From: JANQPA01 sp964548175
Lineage (GTDB): Bacteria; Bacteroidota; Bacteroidia; Chitinophagales; Saprospiraceae
Direction: 5' to 3'
Assembly (NCBI GenBank): GCA_964548175.1
Contig: CAZJQS010000007.1
Location: forward strand, 1-64,000
DNA: 64,000 nucleotides
The notes under the pieces are model-generated. The model searched no databases, had not been told where the DNA came from, and saw only the letters and a program-made list of their open reading frames with translations. Each line of letters begins with the position of its first letter. Position 1 is the first letter of the stretch. Below are positions 55,046 to 64,000 of this stretch, one piece after another. Both the position numbers and the translations under genes were made by a program.

Positions 55046-56164
55046 ATGAAAAAGTCCACCGCTTTCCTATGGCTTTTCTTCTTGCTCGGCTTTTGCCGTT
55101 GTACGCCGCAGGAAGATGTCCATTCCTCCACTGATGAACTGGACAACATGATCGGCAGCCTGATCATGGTCGGCTTCAGAGGGGCTTCCGTTTCAGATAC
55201 TTCCTTGATCTGTCGGCAGATACGGGACCTGCACCTGGGCGGCGTGATCCTTTTTGAGTACGATGTACCTTCCAGGACCAGGCCACGGAACATCACCTCC
55301 GCCCGGCAGTTGCGACAGCTGACCGATGATTTGAAACAATACGGCCGGGAGGATATTTGGATCGCCGTTGATGAAGAAGGCGGACTGGTGTCCCGGCTGA
55401 AAGAACGTTATGGCTATCCCGGCGCGCATTCTCCGCAAACTATTGGTGAGATCGGCCGAGAGGATTCCACCCGGGCCTGGGCGGCAGCTATTGTCGGTAA
55501 GGTGAAATCAGCCGGCCTTAACGTCAATTTTGCGCCGGTCGTGGACGTCAATGTCAATCCGGAATCACCAGTAATTGGAAAGATCGAACGCAGTTTTTCT
55601 GCTGATCCCGACTCAGTCGCCATGCATGCCCGCATTTTTATCGAAGAACACCGAAAGGAAGGTATTCTTTGCTCCCTGAAGCACTTCCCCGGTCATGGCA
55701 GCGCCACCAGCGATTCCCATGAAGGTTTCACGGATGTCACCGGCGCCTGGACGAAAGAAGAGTTGATGCCCTATAAAAAGTTAATTGCAAATGCTGCCGT
55801 TGACGCGGTCATGACGGCGCACGTGTATAATGCCGACTGGGACACTGTGCCGGCGACACTCTCCCAAAAGGTCGTCACCGACTTACTCAGAAAGGAATTA
55901 GGCTGGCAGGGGCTTGTCTTTTCCGATGATATGCAAATGGGGGCCGTCACTGAGCATTTTGGCTTTGAAAAAGGCATCGAACTGACTTTAAATGCCGGTG
56001 TGGACATCCTGCTTTTTTCCAATAATTCAGCTACAGTGGATTACGACCCGGAATTGCCTGGGAAAGCTTTTGGCGCCATCAAAAAGCTGGTGGAGGAAGG
56101 CCGGGTTTCCAGGAGCCGGATCGAAGAAAGTTACAGCCGGGTCAGACAGTGGAGGCAAAAATAG
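55046..56164 (+). CDS. glycoside hydrolase family 3, NagZ-like beta-N-acetylhexosaminidase lipoprotein
   Basis: A 372-residue enzyme with a lipoprotein signal (Cys20 in GFCRC). The single GH3 barrel carries KHFPGHGSATSDSHEG with the His/Asp pair of the NagZ-type acid/base, and nucleophile Asp in GLVFSDDMQMGAV. It is predicted to release N-acetylglucosamine from peptidoglycan fragments in the envelope. It is shorter than two-domain GH3 beta-glucosidases. Confidence 0.9.
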   Translation: MKKSTAFLWLFFLLGFCRCTPQEDVHSSTDELDNMIGSLIMVGFRGASVSDTSLICRQIRDLHLGGVILFEYDVPSRTRPRNITSARQLRQLTDDLKQYGREDIWIAVDEEGGLVSRLKERYGYPGAHSPQTIGEIGREDSTRAWAAAIVGKVKSAGLNVNFAPVVDVNVNPESPVIGKIERSFSADPDSVAMHARIFIEEHRKEGILCSLKHFPGHGSATSDSHEGFTDVTGAWTKEELMPYKKLIANAAVDAVMTAHVYNADWDTVPATLSQKVVTDLLRKELGWQGLVFSDDMQMGAVTEHFGFEKGIELTLNAGVDILLFSNNSATVDYDPELPGKAFGAIKKLVEEGRVSRSRIEESYSRVRQWRQK

Positions 56165-56174
56165 CTTTGAGGAG

Positions 56175-56717
56175 TTACTCTTGTTTGTTGATCGACCGAA
56201 TTCCAAACAACGCCAGATTGATGATCACAATAGAAGTCGCCATAAAAGCCACATGCTGCAATACTTCAGCCAGCTGGCCGAAAGTCTGCACCATGGCCAG
56301 CAATACCGACAACATCAGGGCAAAGCCCATCCAGGATGGATAGAATCTCGTGCGTAGGATCGATATGCCGAAAAAGATGTATCCCATTAAGGAAAGGACA
56401 CCAAATACCTGGTAGATGGGATATTGCTGCATAAATTCGGCGAAGGAAGAAACCGAAGTGCTCATTATGATCATGGAGACGGGCGCAAAGGCCAGCAGCG
56501 TAACGATGATCAAAATTGCCCCTATTGTACTCAGCATGTTTTTGCCGGGTGATTGCACTTTGTGCAGCCCCCAAAAGCCGATGGCCAGAATCGGGTGCCA
56601 TAAGGTAGTTAACCACAAACTTAGGGAGGTAGCACCAGCAGAGGAACCCATTTCTATAATTTCAGTGATGATCCATAAACCGGCGCCGAAAATGGCGGCG
56701 TACAATAGGTTTTTCAT
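56175..56717 (-). CDS. multi-pass membrane protein (unknown)
   Basis: A 180-residue protein with about five or six hydrophobic helices and short loops. I do not recognise a family. It is on the opposite strand to the GH3 gene (convergent) and lies 2 nt downstream of the tryptophan dioxygenase gene with the same orientation. Confidence 0.75.
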   Translation of the reverse strand: MKNLLYAAIFGAGLWIITEIIEMGSSAGATSLSLWLTTLWHPILAIGFWGLHKVQSPGKNMLSTIGAILIIVTLLAFAPVSMIIMSTSVSSFAEFMQQYPIYQVFGVLSLMGYIFFGISILRTRFYPSWMGFALMLSVLLAMVQTFGQLAEVLQHVAFMATSIVIINLALFGIRSINKQE

Positions 56718-56719
56718 AA

Positions 56720-57841
56720 TTAAGTTGTTTTCCTCTTATTTACAGAATAATAAAATCCAAGCTCTTGTTCCACCTCTTCCGGCAGATCCGGCAGTTCGGA
56801 TCTTGGAATGAGTAAGGTAGAAATATTATGCAAATCGGTAAAAATATGGTGTTTTACAGCGGTGGCGTGTAAATACTCATGTCCGGAAGACCCTCCCGTT
56901 CCGGTTTTTCTTCCCAGCATTCGCTGCACCATCTGAGCATGGCGGTATCGCCAGGTGGTGAGCAGTTCGTCTATGTCGATCAGCCGCAGCAGAAAGCGGT
57001 AGGGCAGTTGCAGCAGGGGTTGCTCGTTGTACAGGCTGATCATCAGTGCGGCGATGGTGGCTTTGTAATTCAGCCTGATCTTGCCCTCTTTCACTCTTTG
57101 TTGATGGATCTCAGGATGCAGGATGGTCTTAAAATAAGTATCCGTGCTGCCCATCATCTTCAGTCGCATGACCTTTTCCTCTTCGCTGAGATAAGTAGAA
57201 GCGGTAATGGCTTTCCGCTCTTTTTCGATCATTCGGTGAACGGCTGCCTTGTAAAGTTCGAGGAATTTGAATTCACCGAAATGAAGAAAAGGAGTTCGCT
57301 CCAGCCAGTCTTCCACCACCTCAAATAAATTTCCCCCCGAAGTGATCCTTTTTAGCTCGGCCTGCTCTTCCTCGGAGAAAAAGGCCGCGTAATGGTGGCC
57401 ATGATAGGTCATCCGTTCTTCTTCGGGCAGCCCCAGGAGGTTCTCGATCTTGCGAAACTGATAACTTTGAAAGCCGGAGGCTGGGAAGAGGTAGTTGCGG
57501 AAGTCGAGAAAATCCAAAGGCGTCATGGTTTCCATGATGCGGATGTGCTCGATCAGCAGCTTGAATATTTCAATGACGCGGCCCAGGCGCGTCACAGAGA
57601 GGCCCATGTTCTTTTCATCGACCATTTGCTGTCGGAATAGATCGATGACGCTTTCCAGCTCGTGAATGATCTGTTTGAACCACAACTCGTAGCTTTGGTG
57701 AACGATGATAAAGAGCATTTCTTCATGGGCGGGCTTTTCATCGAGCTCCGCTGATCTCAAGTGCTGGGCATCGAGGATCTTATCCAGATCTAAATATCCT
57801 TTGTAATGTATGGTTAGGTACTTTTTTTCTTTTGATGACAT
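56720..57841 (-). CDS. kynA: tryptophan 2,3-dioxygenase
   Basis: A 373-residue heme dioxygenase that opens the indole ring of tryptophan to N-formylkynurenine, the first step of the kynurenine route. The segment HEEMLFIIVHQSYELWFKQI contains the substrate-pocket His of the family, and LDFLDFRNYLFPASGFQSYQFR and GTGGSSGHEYLHA the distal part. Other kynurenine genes are not in this window. Length is in the range of bacterial TDO with a longer C-terminus. Confidence 0.95.
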   Translation of the reverse strand: MSSKEKKYLTIHYKGYLDLDKILDAQHLRSAELDEKPAHEEMLFIIVHQSYELWFKQIIHELESVIDLFRQQMVDEKNMGLSVTRLGRVIEIFKLLIEHIRIMETMTPLDFLDFRNYLFPASGFQSYQFRKIENLLGLPEEERMTYHGHHYAAFFSEEEQAELKRITSGGNLFEVVEDWLERTPFLHFGEFKFLELYKAAVHRMIEKERKAITASTYLSEEEKVMRLKMMGSTDTYFKTILHPEIHQQRVKEGKIRLNYKATIAALMISLYNEQPLLQLPYRFLLRLIDIDELLTTWRYRHAQMVQRMLGRKTGTGGSSGHEYLHATAVKHHIFTDLHNISTLLIPRSELPDLPEEVEQELGFYYSVNKRKTT

Positions 57842-57900
57842 GGTTAGGTTTTATTTTGTATTATGGAAGGAGGAAGTAAGTGAAGGCCTGATTTTTCCTT

Positions 57901-59397
57901 CTATTGACTTCTGAATTTGCCCAAGACAGGTCTTCCTGGAAATACACCTTTCACATTTTCTCCGTCTCTTACTACCCAAAAGCCATTGACCAATACATGT
58001 TCGACGCCTTCTGAAAATTGTAAACCCTTAAAGTCCGCTTTATCGATGATCGTATCAGGGTTGAAAACCGTTATATCAGCATCGGCGCCTACCTGTAATC
58101 TGCCTTTGAATCTCATGGAAGGGGCGATGCCCTCCATTCTTTGGGCAGGCATTAAGGTCATTTTTTTCAGTGCTTCCATCAGTCCGATCACTTTTTCTTC
58201 CCGAACGTACTTGCCCAGTACTCTGGAGAAAGTGCCGGCCGTCCTGGGGTGAGCCATCGGTGCATAGGGCATGCCGTCTGAAGCAATGAGGGTGCGGGGA
58301 TTAGCGATGCCTGTTTTGATCCACTCCGGCTTCATCATATGTATAATAACGACGCCGCCACGTTTACGATAGGCATTAAAGGTTGCTTCTGTTAATCGCT
58401 CGCCCGTGGCTTCCCATTGCAGGTCGCTATAGCTGATGCCGAGCTTTTCCTGCCAGCCTTCATCAAAGATGGAGGATTCCAGCGAAGTCGAAGCTGCAGT
58501 ATAAGGATAAACCTCTGTCGTTACGTCCAGGCCTCGTTTTTGAGCGGAAGCTATCATGTCCAGGGTAGTTTGAATTTCTCCCAGGGAAAGGCTGTTAGCG
58601 TGTACGATATGAAGGGGAGCGCCGGTAGTGACGGCATTGGAAATGGCTTCTTGTATGCCAGGCATGCCGAATCCGCGAGTGTGGGAAAAGACAGGTACTT
58701 GCTTCTGAGCTGCATATTCATAAACTTTGAAAATTTCTCCGTGGGTGGCGCCAGGATAGTATCCGACCGGAACGCCAATGCCCAGGGCCCCGGCCTGTAG
58801 TTCGCTTTGAATCATCTCGCTCATGGCCAGGATCTCTCTTTGGGAAAGTGACTGGTAGTTGGCTCTGGCCAGGTTGATCATTATTTTGGACAGATTCGGA
58901 CTTTCGATCCCTTCCGCTTCTAGTATCTTCTTCGCTTCGGCAAAATAGTGGTTGTACGTACCCATAGACAGTGCTCTGATGGTTGCGTGTGGGACCGTAG
59001 CACCGTAGTTCACAATGGTGTTTCCTCTTTTGCTCTCGATCCAGTCTTTCAAAAATGGTATCCCGCTTTCCAGTTCCAACGCTGTGGTGACGCCGTCTCT
59101 GGCTTGGTAGATATGGGCGGCATTGGTCATCCCATGCACATGTAGGTCAATAAAACCTGGCGCAACCACTAGGCCGGATACATCGATCACTTCTTTACCC
59201 TGAAGGTCGGCTTCTGATATTTCTACTATTCGATCACCTCTGATACCTACATTGCGAATGGCATCCAGGCCGGTCTCAGGATCTATGACGCGACCTCCTT
59301 TCAAGACCAGGTCGAAATTGGACGATTGAGGAAAAATTAAAAAAGGGAAAAAAAATAATAGTACAATAAGGAGGAGAGAGCGCCGGTTTTTTTTCAT
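57901..59397 (-). CDS. D-aminoacylase-like amidohydrolase, exported
   Basis: A 498-residue secreted protein of the amidohydrolase superfamily. The signal peptide (MKKNRRSLLLIVLLFFFPFLIF) starts at 59397; a Met at 59448 in the same frame is less likely. The fold starts with DLVLKGGRVIDPETGLD, then the metal motif APGFIDLHVHG (HxH). A late SDGMPYAPMAHPRTAGTF gives the catalytic Asp region, and the C-terminus has the standard metallohydrolase beta extension. It resembles N-acyl-D-amino-acid deacylases; the substrate is uncertain. Confidence 0.88.
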   Translation of the reverse strand: MKKNRRSLLLIVLLFFFPFLIFPQSSNFDLVLKGGRVIDPETGLDAIRNVGIRGDRIVEISEADLQGKEVIDVSGLVVAPGFIDLHVHGMTNAAHIYQARDGVTTALELESGIPFLKDWIESKRGNTIVNYGATVPHATIRALSMGTYNHYFAEAKKILEAEGIESPNLSKIMINLARANYQSLSQREILAMSEMIQSELQAGALGIGVPVGYYPGATHGEIFKVYEYAAQKQVPVFSHTRGFGMPGIQEAISNAVTTGAPLHIVHANSLSLGEIQTTLDMIASAQKRGLDVTTEVYPYTAASTSLESSIFDEGWQEKLGISYSDLQWEATGERLTEATFNAYRKRGGVVIIHMMKPEWIKTGIANPRTLIASDGMPYAPMAHPRTAGTFSRVLGKYVREEKVIGLMEALKKMTLMPAQRMEGIAPSMRFKGRLQVGADADITVFNPDTIIDKADFKGLQFSEGVEHVLVNGFWVVRDGENVKGVFPGRPVLGKFRSQ

Positions 59398-59533
59398 GTA
59401 AATATTTTTTTCGATTTGAACATACAAGTTAAAAAAATCACTTGACACTGATCATAAATGCGGTTGTTTTCCTTTTCCAAAAAAAAATACCGATCATTGT
59501 CTGGGTTTACACTTTTTGCACGAAAAGCCGACT

Positions 59534-60967
59534 ATGCTTCAAGCTATTGGACGTTCTGCCTGGGGTAGTCTCTTGTTTTTTATCCTTTTGGCCATCGGGA
59601 TACGCTTTTTTTCTTTCTTCCCTTCCGTTATCGACCACGATGAGTCGACTTATCTCGTCATTGCAGAGGCCTTGCTGAATGGACAGACCTATTTCATTGA
59701 TGTGATCGATCCAAAGCCGATCGGCGTTTTTTTGATCTACGCGGGATTGCAACTGCTGGTGGGAAAAAGCATCTTTTTATTGCGTCTTGCAGCTGCTCTT
59801 GTACTGGCGCTTACGGCCTTTTTTCTTTATAAGAGCCACCTGAAATCCGGCAGTTCTTCTCTGGCGGCAGTAGCTTCGGGTGTCATCTACCTGGTCCTGA
59901 ACTCGATCTTTACTTACTACGGCGTATCTCCGAACACCGAAACGTTTTACAACCTGTTCACCGCCCTGGCATTGTGGATGTGGATAGGGGAAAAGAGACT
60001 TTGGCTCTTCCTGTTGGCAGGGCTATCGCTAGGAGTAGGTTTCATTATTAAGTACGTGGTTGCTTTTGACGCTCTGGCTTTCGGCTTGTTCATGCTCTGG
60101 ATGGCGGCGAAAAAGGAGGTGCAATGGGGCCAGACGGTCATTCGTGCTTCCTTTATGCTCATCGGGTTTTTAATTCCTTTTACCCTGACCTTAGGCTATT
60201 ACCAAAGTATTGGCCAACTGGAAGCGTTCTTTTTCTACACTTTCAGGGTCAGTAGTCGTTATCCGGATGCGGCGGTCTTTTTTGATTATGTGAAGTTTTT
60301 CTTCGACTTTAATCTGCGCTTTTTTCCGGTCGTTCTTTTTGCCGTCCTGGCAGGTTTTTCCAGCAAAATAAAAGGATCGATTCAGCGACTCAGCTGGTTG
60401 TGGATGGCGCTGGTCTGGATCGTGGTATTGCTGCCGGGAAAGTTTTTTGCGCACTATTGCATCCAGGTAATGCTGCCGCTGAGTTTTCTGGCGGGCGCTT
60501 TTTTTCATTTATCGTTACCGGAAAGGCCCCGCTGGTTACGGGCGGTCACTTCAGAAAGAATTGGCCTTCCCCTGTTGGGGTTGTTGTTGCTGGTGAATGG
60601 TTTTTTCCAAAAGATCGATTATTTCGACAAACCGGACAATCCCAGAGTGCTGGCTGAATTTTTGAAGGAGAACCTGAAAGAGGACCAGACTTTCTACATC
60701 GGTAATTATGAACAGGTATTGTACTTTCTGACGGATCACCCCAGTCCTATACCATACGTTCATTCCTCCCTGATCTGGAATGAAAATCATATTCAGGCTT
60801 TAATGATCGATCAGGCAAAGGTCCTTAGAGATCTGCAGTCCATTGCTCCTCAATATGTTTTCATGAAAAAACCATATGCCTACCTGCCTGTAATGGACTG
60901 GCTGAATGAGGAGTATACCTTGGTAAAGACTATGGGAAAAGAAGTTTTTGTGTACGAAAAAAGGTAA
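59534..60967 (+). CDS. GT39/PMT-like membrane glycosyltransferase
   Basis: A 477-residue membrane protein with about 10 to 12 hydrophobic segments. The motif IDHDESTYLVIAEALLNG and FIDVIDPKPIG in the first periplasmic loop match the Asp-containing active region of dolichyl/undecaprenyl-phosphate sugar transferases (GT39 clan). The start ATG at 59534 was chosen; an upstream TTG at 59516 adds six residues. It is divergent to the amidohydrolase. Confidence 0.85.
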   Translation: MLQAIGRSAWGSLLFFILLAIGIRFFSFFPSVIDHDESTYLVIAEALLNGQTYFIDVIDPKPIGVFLIYAGLQLLVGKSIFLLRLAAALVLALTAFFLYKSHLKSGSSSLAAVASGVIYLVLNSIFTYYGVSPNTETFYNLFTALALWMWIGEKRLWLFLLAGLSLGVGFIIKYVVAFDALAFGLFMLWMAAKKEVQWGQTVIRASFMLIGFLIPFTLTLGYYQSIGQLEAFFFYTFRVSSRYPDAAVFFDYVKFFFDFNLRFFPVVLFAVLAGFSSKIKGSIQRLSWLWMALVWIVVLLPGKFFAHYCIQVMLPLSFLAGAFFHLSLPERPRWLRAVTSERIGLPLLGLLLLVNGFFQKIDYFDKPDNPRVLAEFLKENLKEDQTFYIGNYEQVLYFLTDHPSPIPYVHSSLIWNENHIQALMIDQAKVLRDLQSIAPQYVFMKKPYAYLPVMDWLNEEYTLVKTMGKEVFVYEKR

Positions 60968-61101
60968 AATATTTCCTCTAGGTCTATCCTTTTCCCCTCC
61001 ACGTCATTTTTTCCCGAAAAGAGAATAAAAGTCATGCCCCGTAGGGAAAAAATAAGCTCAAATTGTGGTCTAATGAGAAATTTATTTAAATACAAATAAG
61101 T

Positions 61102-63957
61102 ATGAGATATTGCATTACACTCCTTTTTTTCCTCTCGATAACAAACCTCACGCTGGCGCAGAGAGGAGATGCAACCACCGGCATATTTGGTATGGTCATC
61201 GACGCCAAGGATGAATCTCCCCTGATTGGGGCCCATGCCGCTCTAAAAGTCCCCACTTCCGGTGAGGAAATCATGGCGACCGTAACCAATGAAAGAGGCA
61301 TCTTTCTATTGAGGAATGTCCCCCCCGGTTCCTATTTGCTGGAAATCACTTACCTGGGGTATCAGACCTACAAACAAGAATTGGAAGTCGGAACAGAAGC
61401 TGTCCGCCTGGGCCGTATTGCTTTACAGGAGGGAGCTACACAGCTCGATGAGGTGGTCGTCAAAGAAAAAATGCCGCAGGCAAAGCAAATCGGGGACACC
61501 ACTCAATATAATGCAGGCGCCTACAAAACTAACCCGGATGCCAATGCAGAAGACCTGCTGAGAAAGATGCCCGGGGTAGTCATGCAAAATGGCCAGATGC
61601 AGGCCCAGGGCGAAAACGTAGGAAGAGTGTTGGTCGACGGGCGTGAATTTTTCGGCAATGACCCTCAGGCTGCCCTCAAAAACCTGCCGGCTGAGGTGAT
61701 CTCAAAAATACAGATATTCGATCAGCAATCCGATCAGTCACAGTTTACGGGCTTCGATGACGGCAATACCACCAAAACCATCAACATCATCACCAAGACA
61801 GACATGCGCAACGGCCAGTTCGGGAAAGTCTATGCCGGATATGGCCCGGATGAAGACGAAAACCGCTACCGGGCAGGCGCTAGCCTGAACTTTTTTAACA
61901 AAGATATGCGCTTGTCCATTATTGCCCAGACCAATAACATCAACCAGCAAAACTTTGCCACCGAAGATCTGCTCGGCGTAGTCGGCGGCTCTTCTCGTGG
62001 CGGGCGCGGTGGCTTTCGCGGACGCGGCGGATGGAACCGTGGCGGCGGCGTCAGCGATTTCCTCGTGACGCCACAGGATGGTATCGCTCAGACTCATGCG
62101 GTAGGATTGAACTATTCCGATAAATGGGGAGAAAAAATAGAGGTGTCGGGTAGTTACTTTTTCAACCAGACCGATAACGACGCTTTTACCAACATCAACC
62201 GTGACTTTTTTACGACCTCCGATTCCGGCCAGGTCTACCGGGAAAATAGTGTGTTGAATACGAATAACCTCAACCACCGGATGAATTTCCTCATCGATTA
62301 CAAGATCAACGACCGCAATCAGATACGTATCCGGCCCAGGCTGACCATACAGGAAAATGAAGGATTAGAAGAGACCATCGGTTCAACTGCCGTGGAAAAG
62401 GTGCTGCTCAACAGCATCAACAACCAGTTTAATACCGCGCTTGCGGGCGTAGATTTTTCAAATAACATTCTGTATCGGCATAATTTCGAAAAACAAAGGA
62501 GAACCTTTTCCATCAGCGTCACGACAGGCTATAATCAAAACGATGGAGAAAGTTTTTTGTATGCCCAGAATACCTTTTTAAGAGGAGGAAGAGCCGTGGC
62601 GGATACGCTGGATCAGTTTTCTAACCTTTTAAGCGAAGGCTGGAACCTGTCGGCCAATCTTTCTTATACCGAGCCGGTCGGTAAGCGGGGAATGCTTCAA
62701 TTACAATATCAGGCATCCACCAATAAAACGGATTCGGACCGGGAAACTTTCGATTTTGTAGAAGAAACGGAGGAGTATACGGCTTTGAACATCCCCTTGT
62801 CGAATGTTTTTAACAGCAGCTATTCTACCCAGCAGTTAACCACTTCCTATAATGTAAGGGGAAAAAACCTGATGCTTATGATGCGCGTGACGGGTGAGTT
62901 TGCCGATTTGAAAAACGACCAGACGTTCCCAAACCCGCTGGAATATGATCGCAATTTCTTTAATGTACTGCCTTTCGGTATGCTGCGTTATGAGTGGTCC
63001 AGGCAGAAGAACGTTCGCTTATTTTATCGGACTAATACTCAGGAGCCGTCAATTGCTCAATTGCAGGAGGTTATTGACAACAGCAATCCTTTGCAACTGA
63101 GAACCGGCAACTCTGCGTTGTTGCAGTCTTATCAGCATTCTGCCTTTTTGCGCTATTCTGCTACCAACACAGAAAAATCTACTGTTTTTTATACGTTCGT
63201 AGGCGGCGGTGTAACGAATAACTATATCGGCAATCAGACTTATATTGCTCAGGATGACGACCTGGTAATCGGTGATCTGGTCCTGCCCAGGGGAAGTCAG
63301 CTGAGCCGTCCGGTCAATCTGGATGGTTATTGGAACCTCAGGTCTTTCATAACTTTAGGGCTTCCTTTGGATTTTATGAAAACGAACCTGAATCTGAGCC
63401 TTACGGGTAATTACGTGCGCACGCCTGGTTTGATCAACGAGGAATCCAACTTTGCCAACAACTCTACGGTGGGCCTTGGCGTCACCTTGAGCAGCAACGT
63501 GAGCGAAAAGGTGGATTTTATGATTTCGTCCCGTTCCAATATGAGCTATGTGGAAAACTCCTTGCGGCCGGAACTGAATCAGCAGTATTTTAACCAGAAT
63601 ACGGAGGTGGGCGTGAATTTGATCTTCGGCCCCGGCATCGTATTCCGTACGAGCATGGCGAACCAGCTGTTCAGTGGCTTGGCGGATGATTTTAACCAGA
63701 ATTTCTGGCTGTGGAACGCTGCGATCGCGAAGAAGTTGTTCAAGAATGAGCGTGGCGAGCTTCAGTTGTCGGTCTTTGATTTACTGGAGCAGAACAACAG
63801 CATACAGCGTAACGTAACCGATGCTTTTATAGAGGATGTGGAGAACGCGGTGCTGCAGCGCTATGTGATGCTGACGTTTACTTACCAACTGAGGAATTTT
63901 GGTTCGCCTGGTGAAAATAGAGAAAGTAACGATAGTCCTCCGTGGAGTCGTTGGTAA
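61102..63957 (+). CDS. outer-membrane beta-barrel protein with CarboxypepD_reg-like domain
   Basis: A 951-residue protein with a signal peptide (1-19). It has a carboxypeptidase-regulatory-like domain (about 25-110), a plug-like part with LRKMPGVV and GRVLVDGREFFGND, then a 22-strand-type barrel of the outer-membrane-beta-barrel-3 group. It resembles TonB-dependent receptors but a clear TonB box is not evident. A Gly/Arg-rich loop (near residue 295-318, RGGRGGFRGRGGWNRGGG) is unusual. It ends 43 nt before the window end. Confidence 0.9.
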   Translation: MRYCITLLFFLSITNLTLAQRGDATTGIFGMVIDAKDESPLIGAHAALKVPTSGEEIMATVTNERGIFLLRNVPPGSYLLEITYLGYQTYKQELEVGTEAVRLGRIALQEGATQLDEVVVKEKMPQAKQIGDTTQYNAGAYKTNPDANAEDLLRKMPGVVMQNGQMQAQGENVGRVLVDGREFFGNDPQAALKNLPAEVISKIQIFDQQSDQSQFTGFDDGNTTKTINIITKTDMRNGQFGKVYAGYGPDEDENRYRAGASLNFFNKDMRLSIIAQTNNINQQNFATEDLLGVVGGSSRGGRGGFRGRGGWNRGGGVSDFLVTPQDGIAQTHAVGLNYSDKWGEKIEVSGSYFFNQTDNDAFTNINRDFFTTSDSGQVYRENSVLNTNNLNHRMNFLIDYKINDRNQIRIRPRLTIQENEGLEETIGSTAVEKVLLNSINNQFNTALAGVDFSNNILYRHNFEKQRRTFSISVTTGYNQNDGESFLYAQNTFLRGGRAVADTLDQFSNLLSEGWNLSANLSYTEPVGKRGMLQLQYQASTNKTDSDRETFDFVEETEEYTALNIPLSNVFNSSYSTQQLTTSYNVRGKNLMLMMRVTGEFADLKNDQTFPNPLEYDRNFFNVLPFGMLRYEWSRQKNVRLFYRTNTQEPSIAQLQEVIDNSNPLQLRTGNSALLQSYQHSAFLRYSATNTEKSTVFYTFVGGGVTNNYIGNQTYIAQDDDLVIGDLVLPRGSQLSRPVNLDGYWNLRSFITLGLPLDFMKTNLNLSLTGNYVRTPGLINEESNFANNSTVGLGVTLSSNVSEKVDFMISSRSNMSYVENSLRPELNQQYFNQNTEVGVNLIFGPGIVFRTSMANQLFSGLADDFNQNFWLWNAAIAKKLFKNERGELQLSVFDLLEQNNSIQRNVTDAFIEDVENAVLQRYVMLTFTYQLRNFGSPGENRESNDSPPWSRW

Positions 63958-64000
63958 GAAGAGAAGAAAATAAAAGAGGGGCGCCGTGGGGATGTAGCAG

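Overview
The window looks like chromosomal DNA of a Bacteroidota bacterium, most likely of the Saprospiraceae type. The clues are Bacteroidota-style promoters without Shine-Dalgarno sequences, a CarboxypepD_reg/outer-membrane beta-barrel receptor, many SPII lipoproteins, and an extracellular contractile injection system (eCIS) of the kind seen in Bacteroidota. The species assignment is inference; no rRNA gene is present.

Region by region. 0-8.5 kb: housekeeping and envelope genes (penicillin-acylase-like lipoprotein, dapF, small membrane protein, HtrA protease, acyl-CoA carboxylase carboxyltransferase, ribosome hibernation factor, secreted tandem-domain protein). 8.5-9.9 kb: a two-gene restriction-modification unit (BglII/BstYI-like endonuclease and MT-A70 methylase). 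9.9-43.7 kb: one continuous minus-strand eCIS locus. 44-53.6 kb: CAP lipoprotein, infC-rpmI-rplT, clpC, STAS protein, rnz, Crp/Fnr regulator, dinB, HAD hydrolase. 53.8-64 kb: tRNA-Lys, DUF3298 lipoprotein, GH3 hexosaminidase, membrane protein, tryptophan 2,3-dioxygenase, D-aminoacylase-like amidohydrolase, GT39-like glycosyltransferase and an outer-membrane beta-barrel protein.

The eCIS locus reads, in transcription order: DUF4255 cap protein, an unknown 416-aa protein, one very long sheath protein, two tube proteins, a 59-aa DUF5908 (Afp6-like) protein, LysM hub protein, VgrG-like spike, PAAR tip, gp25 wedge, two large baseplate proteins, a 1353-aa baseplate/fibre-like protein ending in a nucleotidyltransferase domain, tape-measure protein, a 1193-aa eCIS-core (DUF4157) protein with an HNH-like motif, a TPR protein, an acidic unknown, a second eCIS-core protein with glutamate-rich repeats, the AAA+ ATPase, a peptidoglycan-binding/lysozyme-like protein, and a metacaspase-lipase fusion. 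All structural parts of a particle are present, no T6SS membrane complex is seen, and no phage head or integration genes are seen.

The most notable points are three candidate payloads or toxic tips (nucleotidyltransferase, HNH-like nuclease, metacaspase-lipase). In addition, the eCIS-core protein is a compositional mosaic (GC-rich packaging domain, AT-rich nuclease region) followed by AT-rich TPR and acidic genes that could form a toxin/immunity module. The sheath carries an insertion of about 400 residues, and the 295-bp gap before the ATPase gene contains three stacked inverted repeats.
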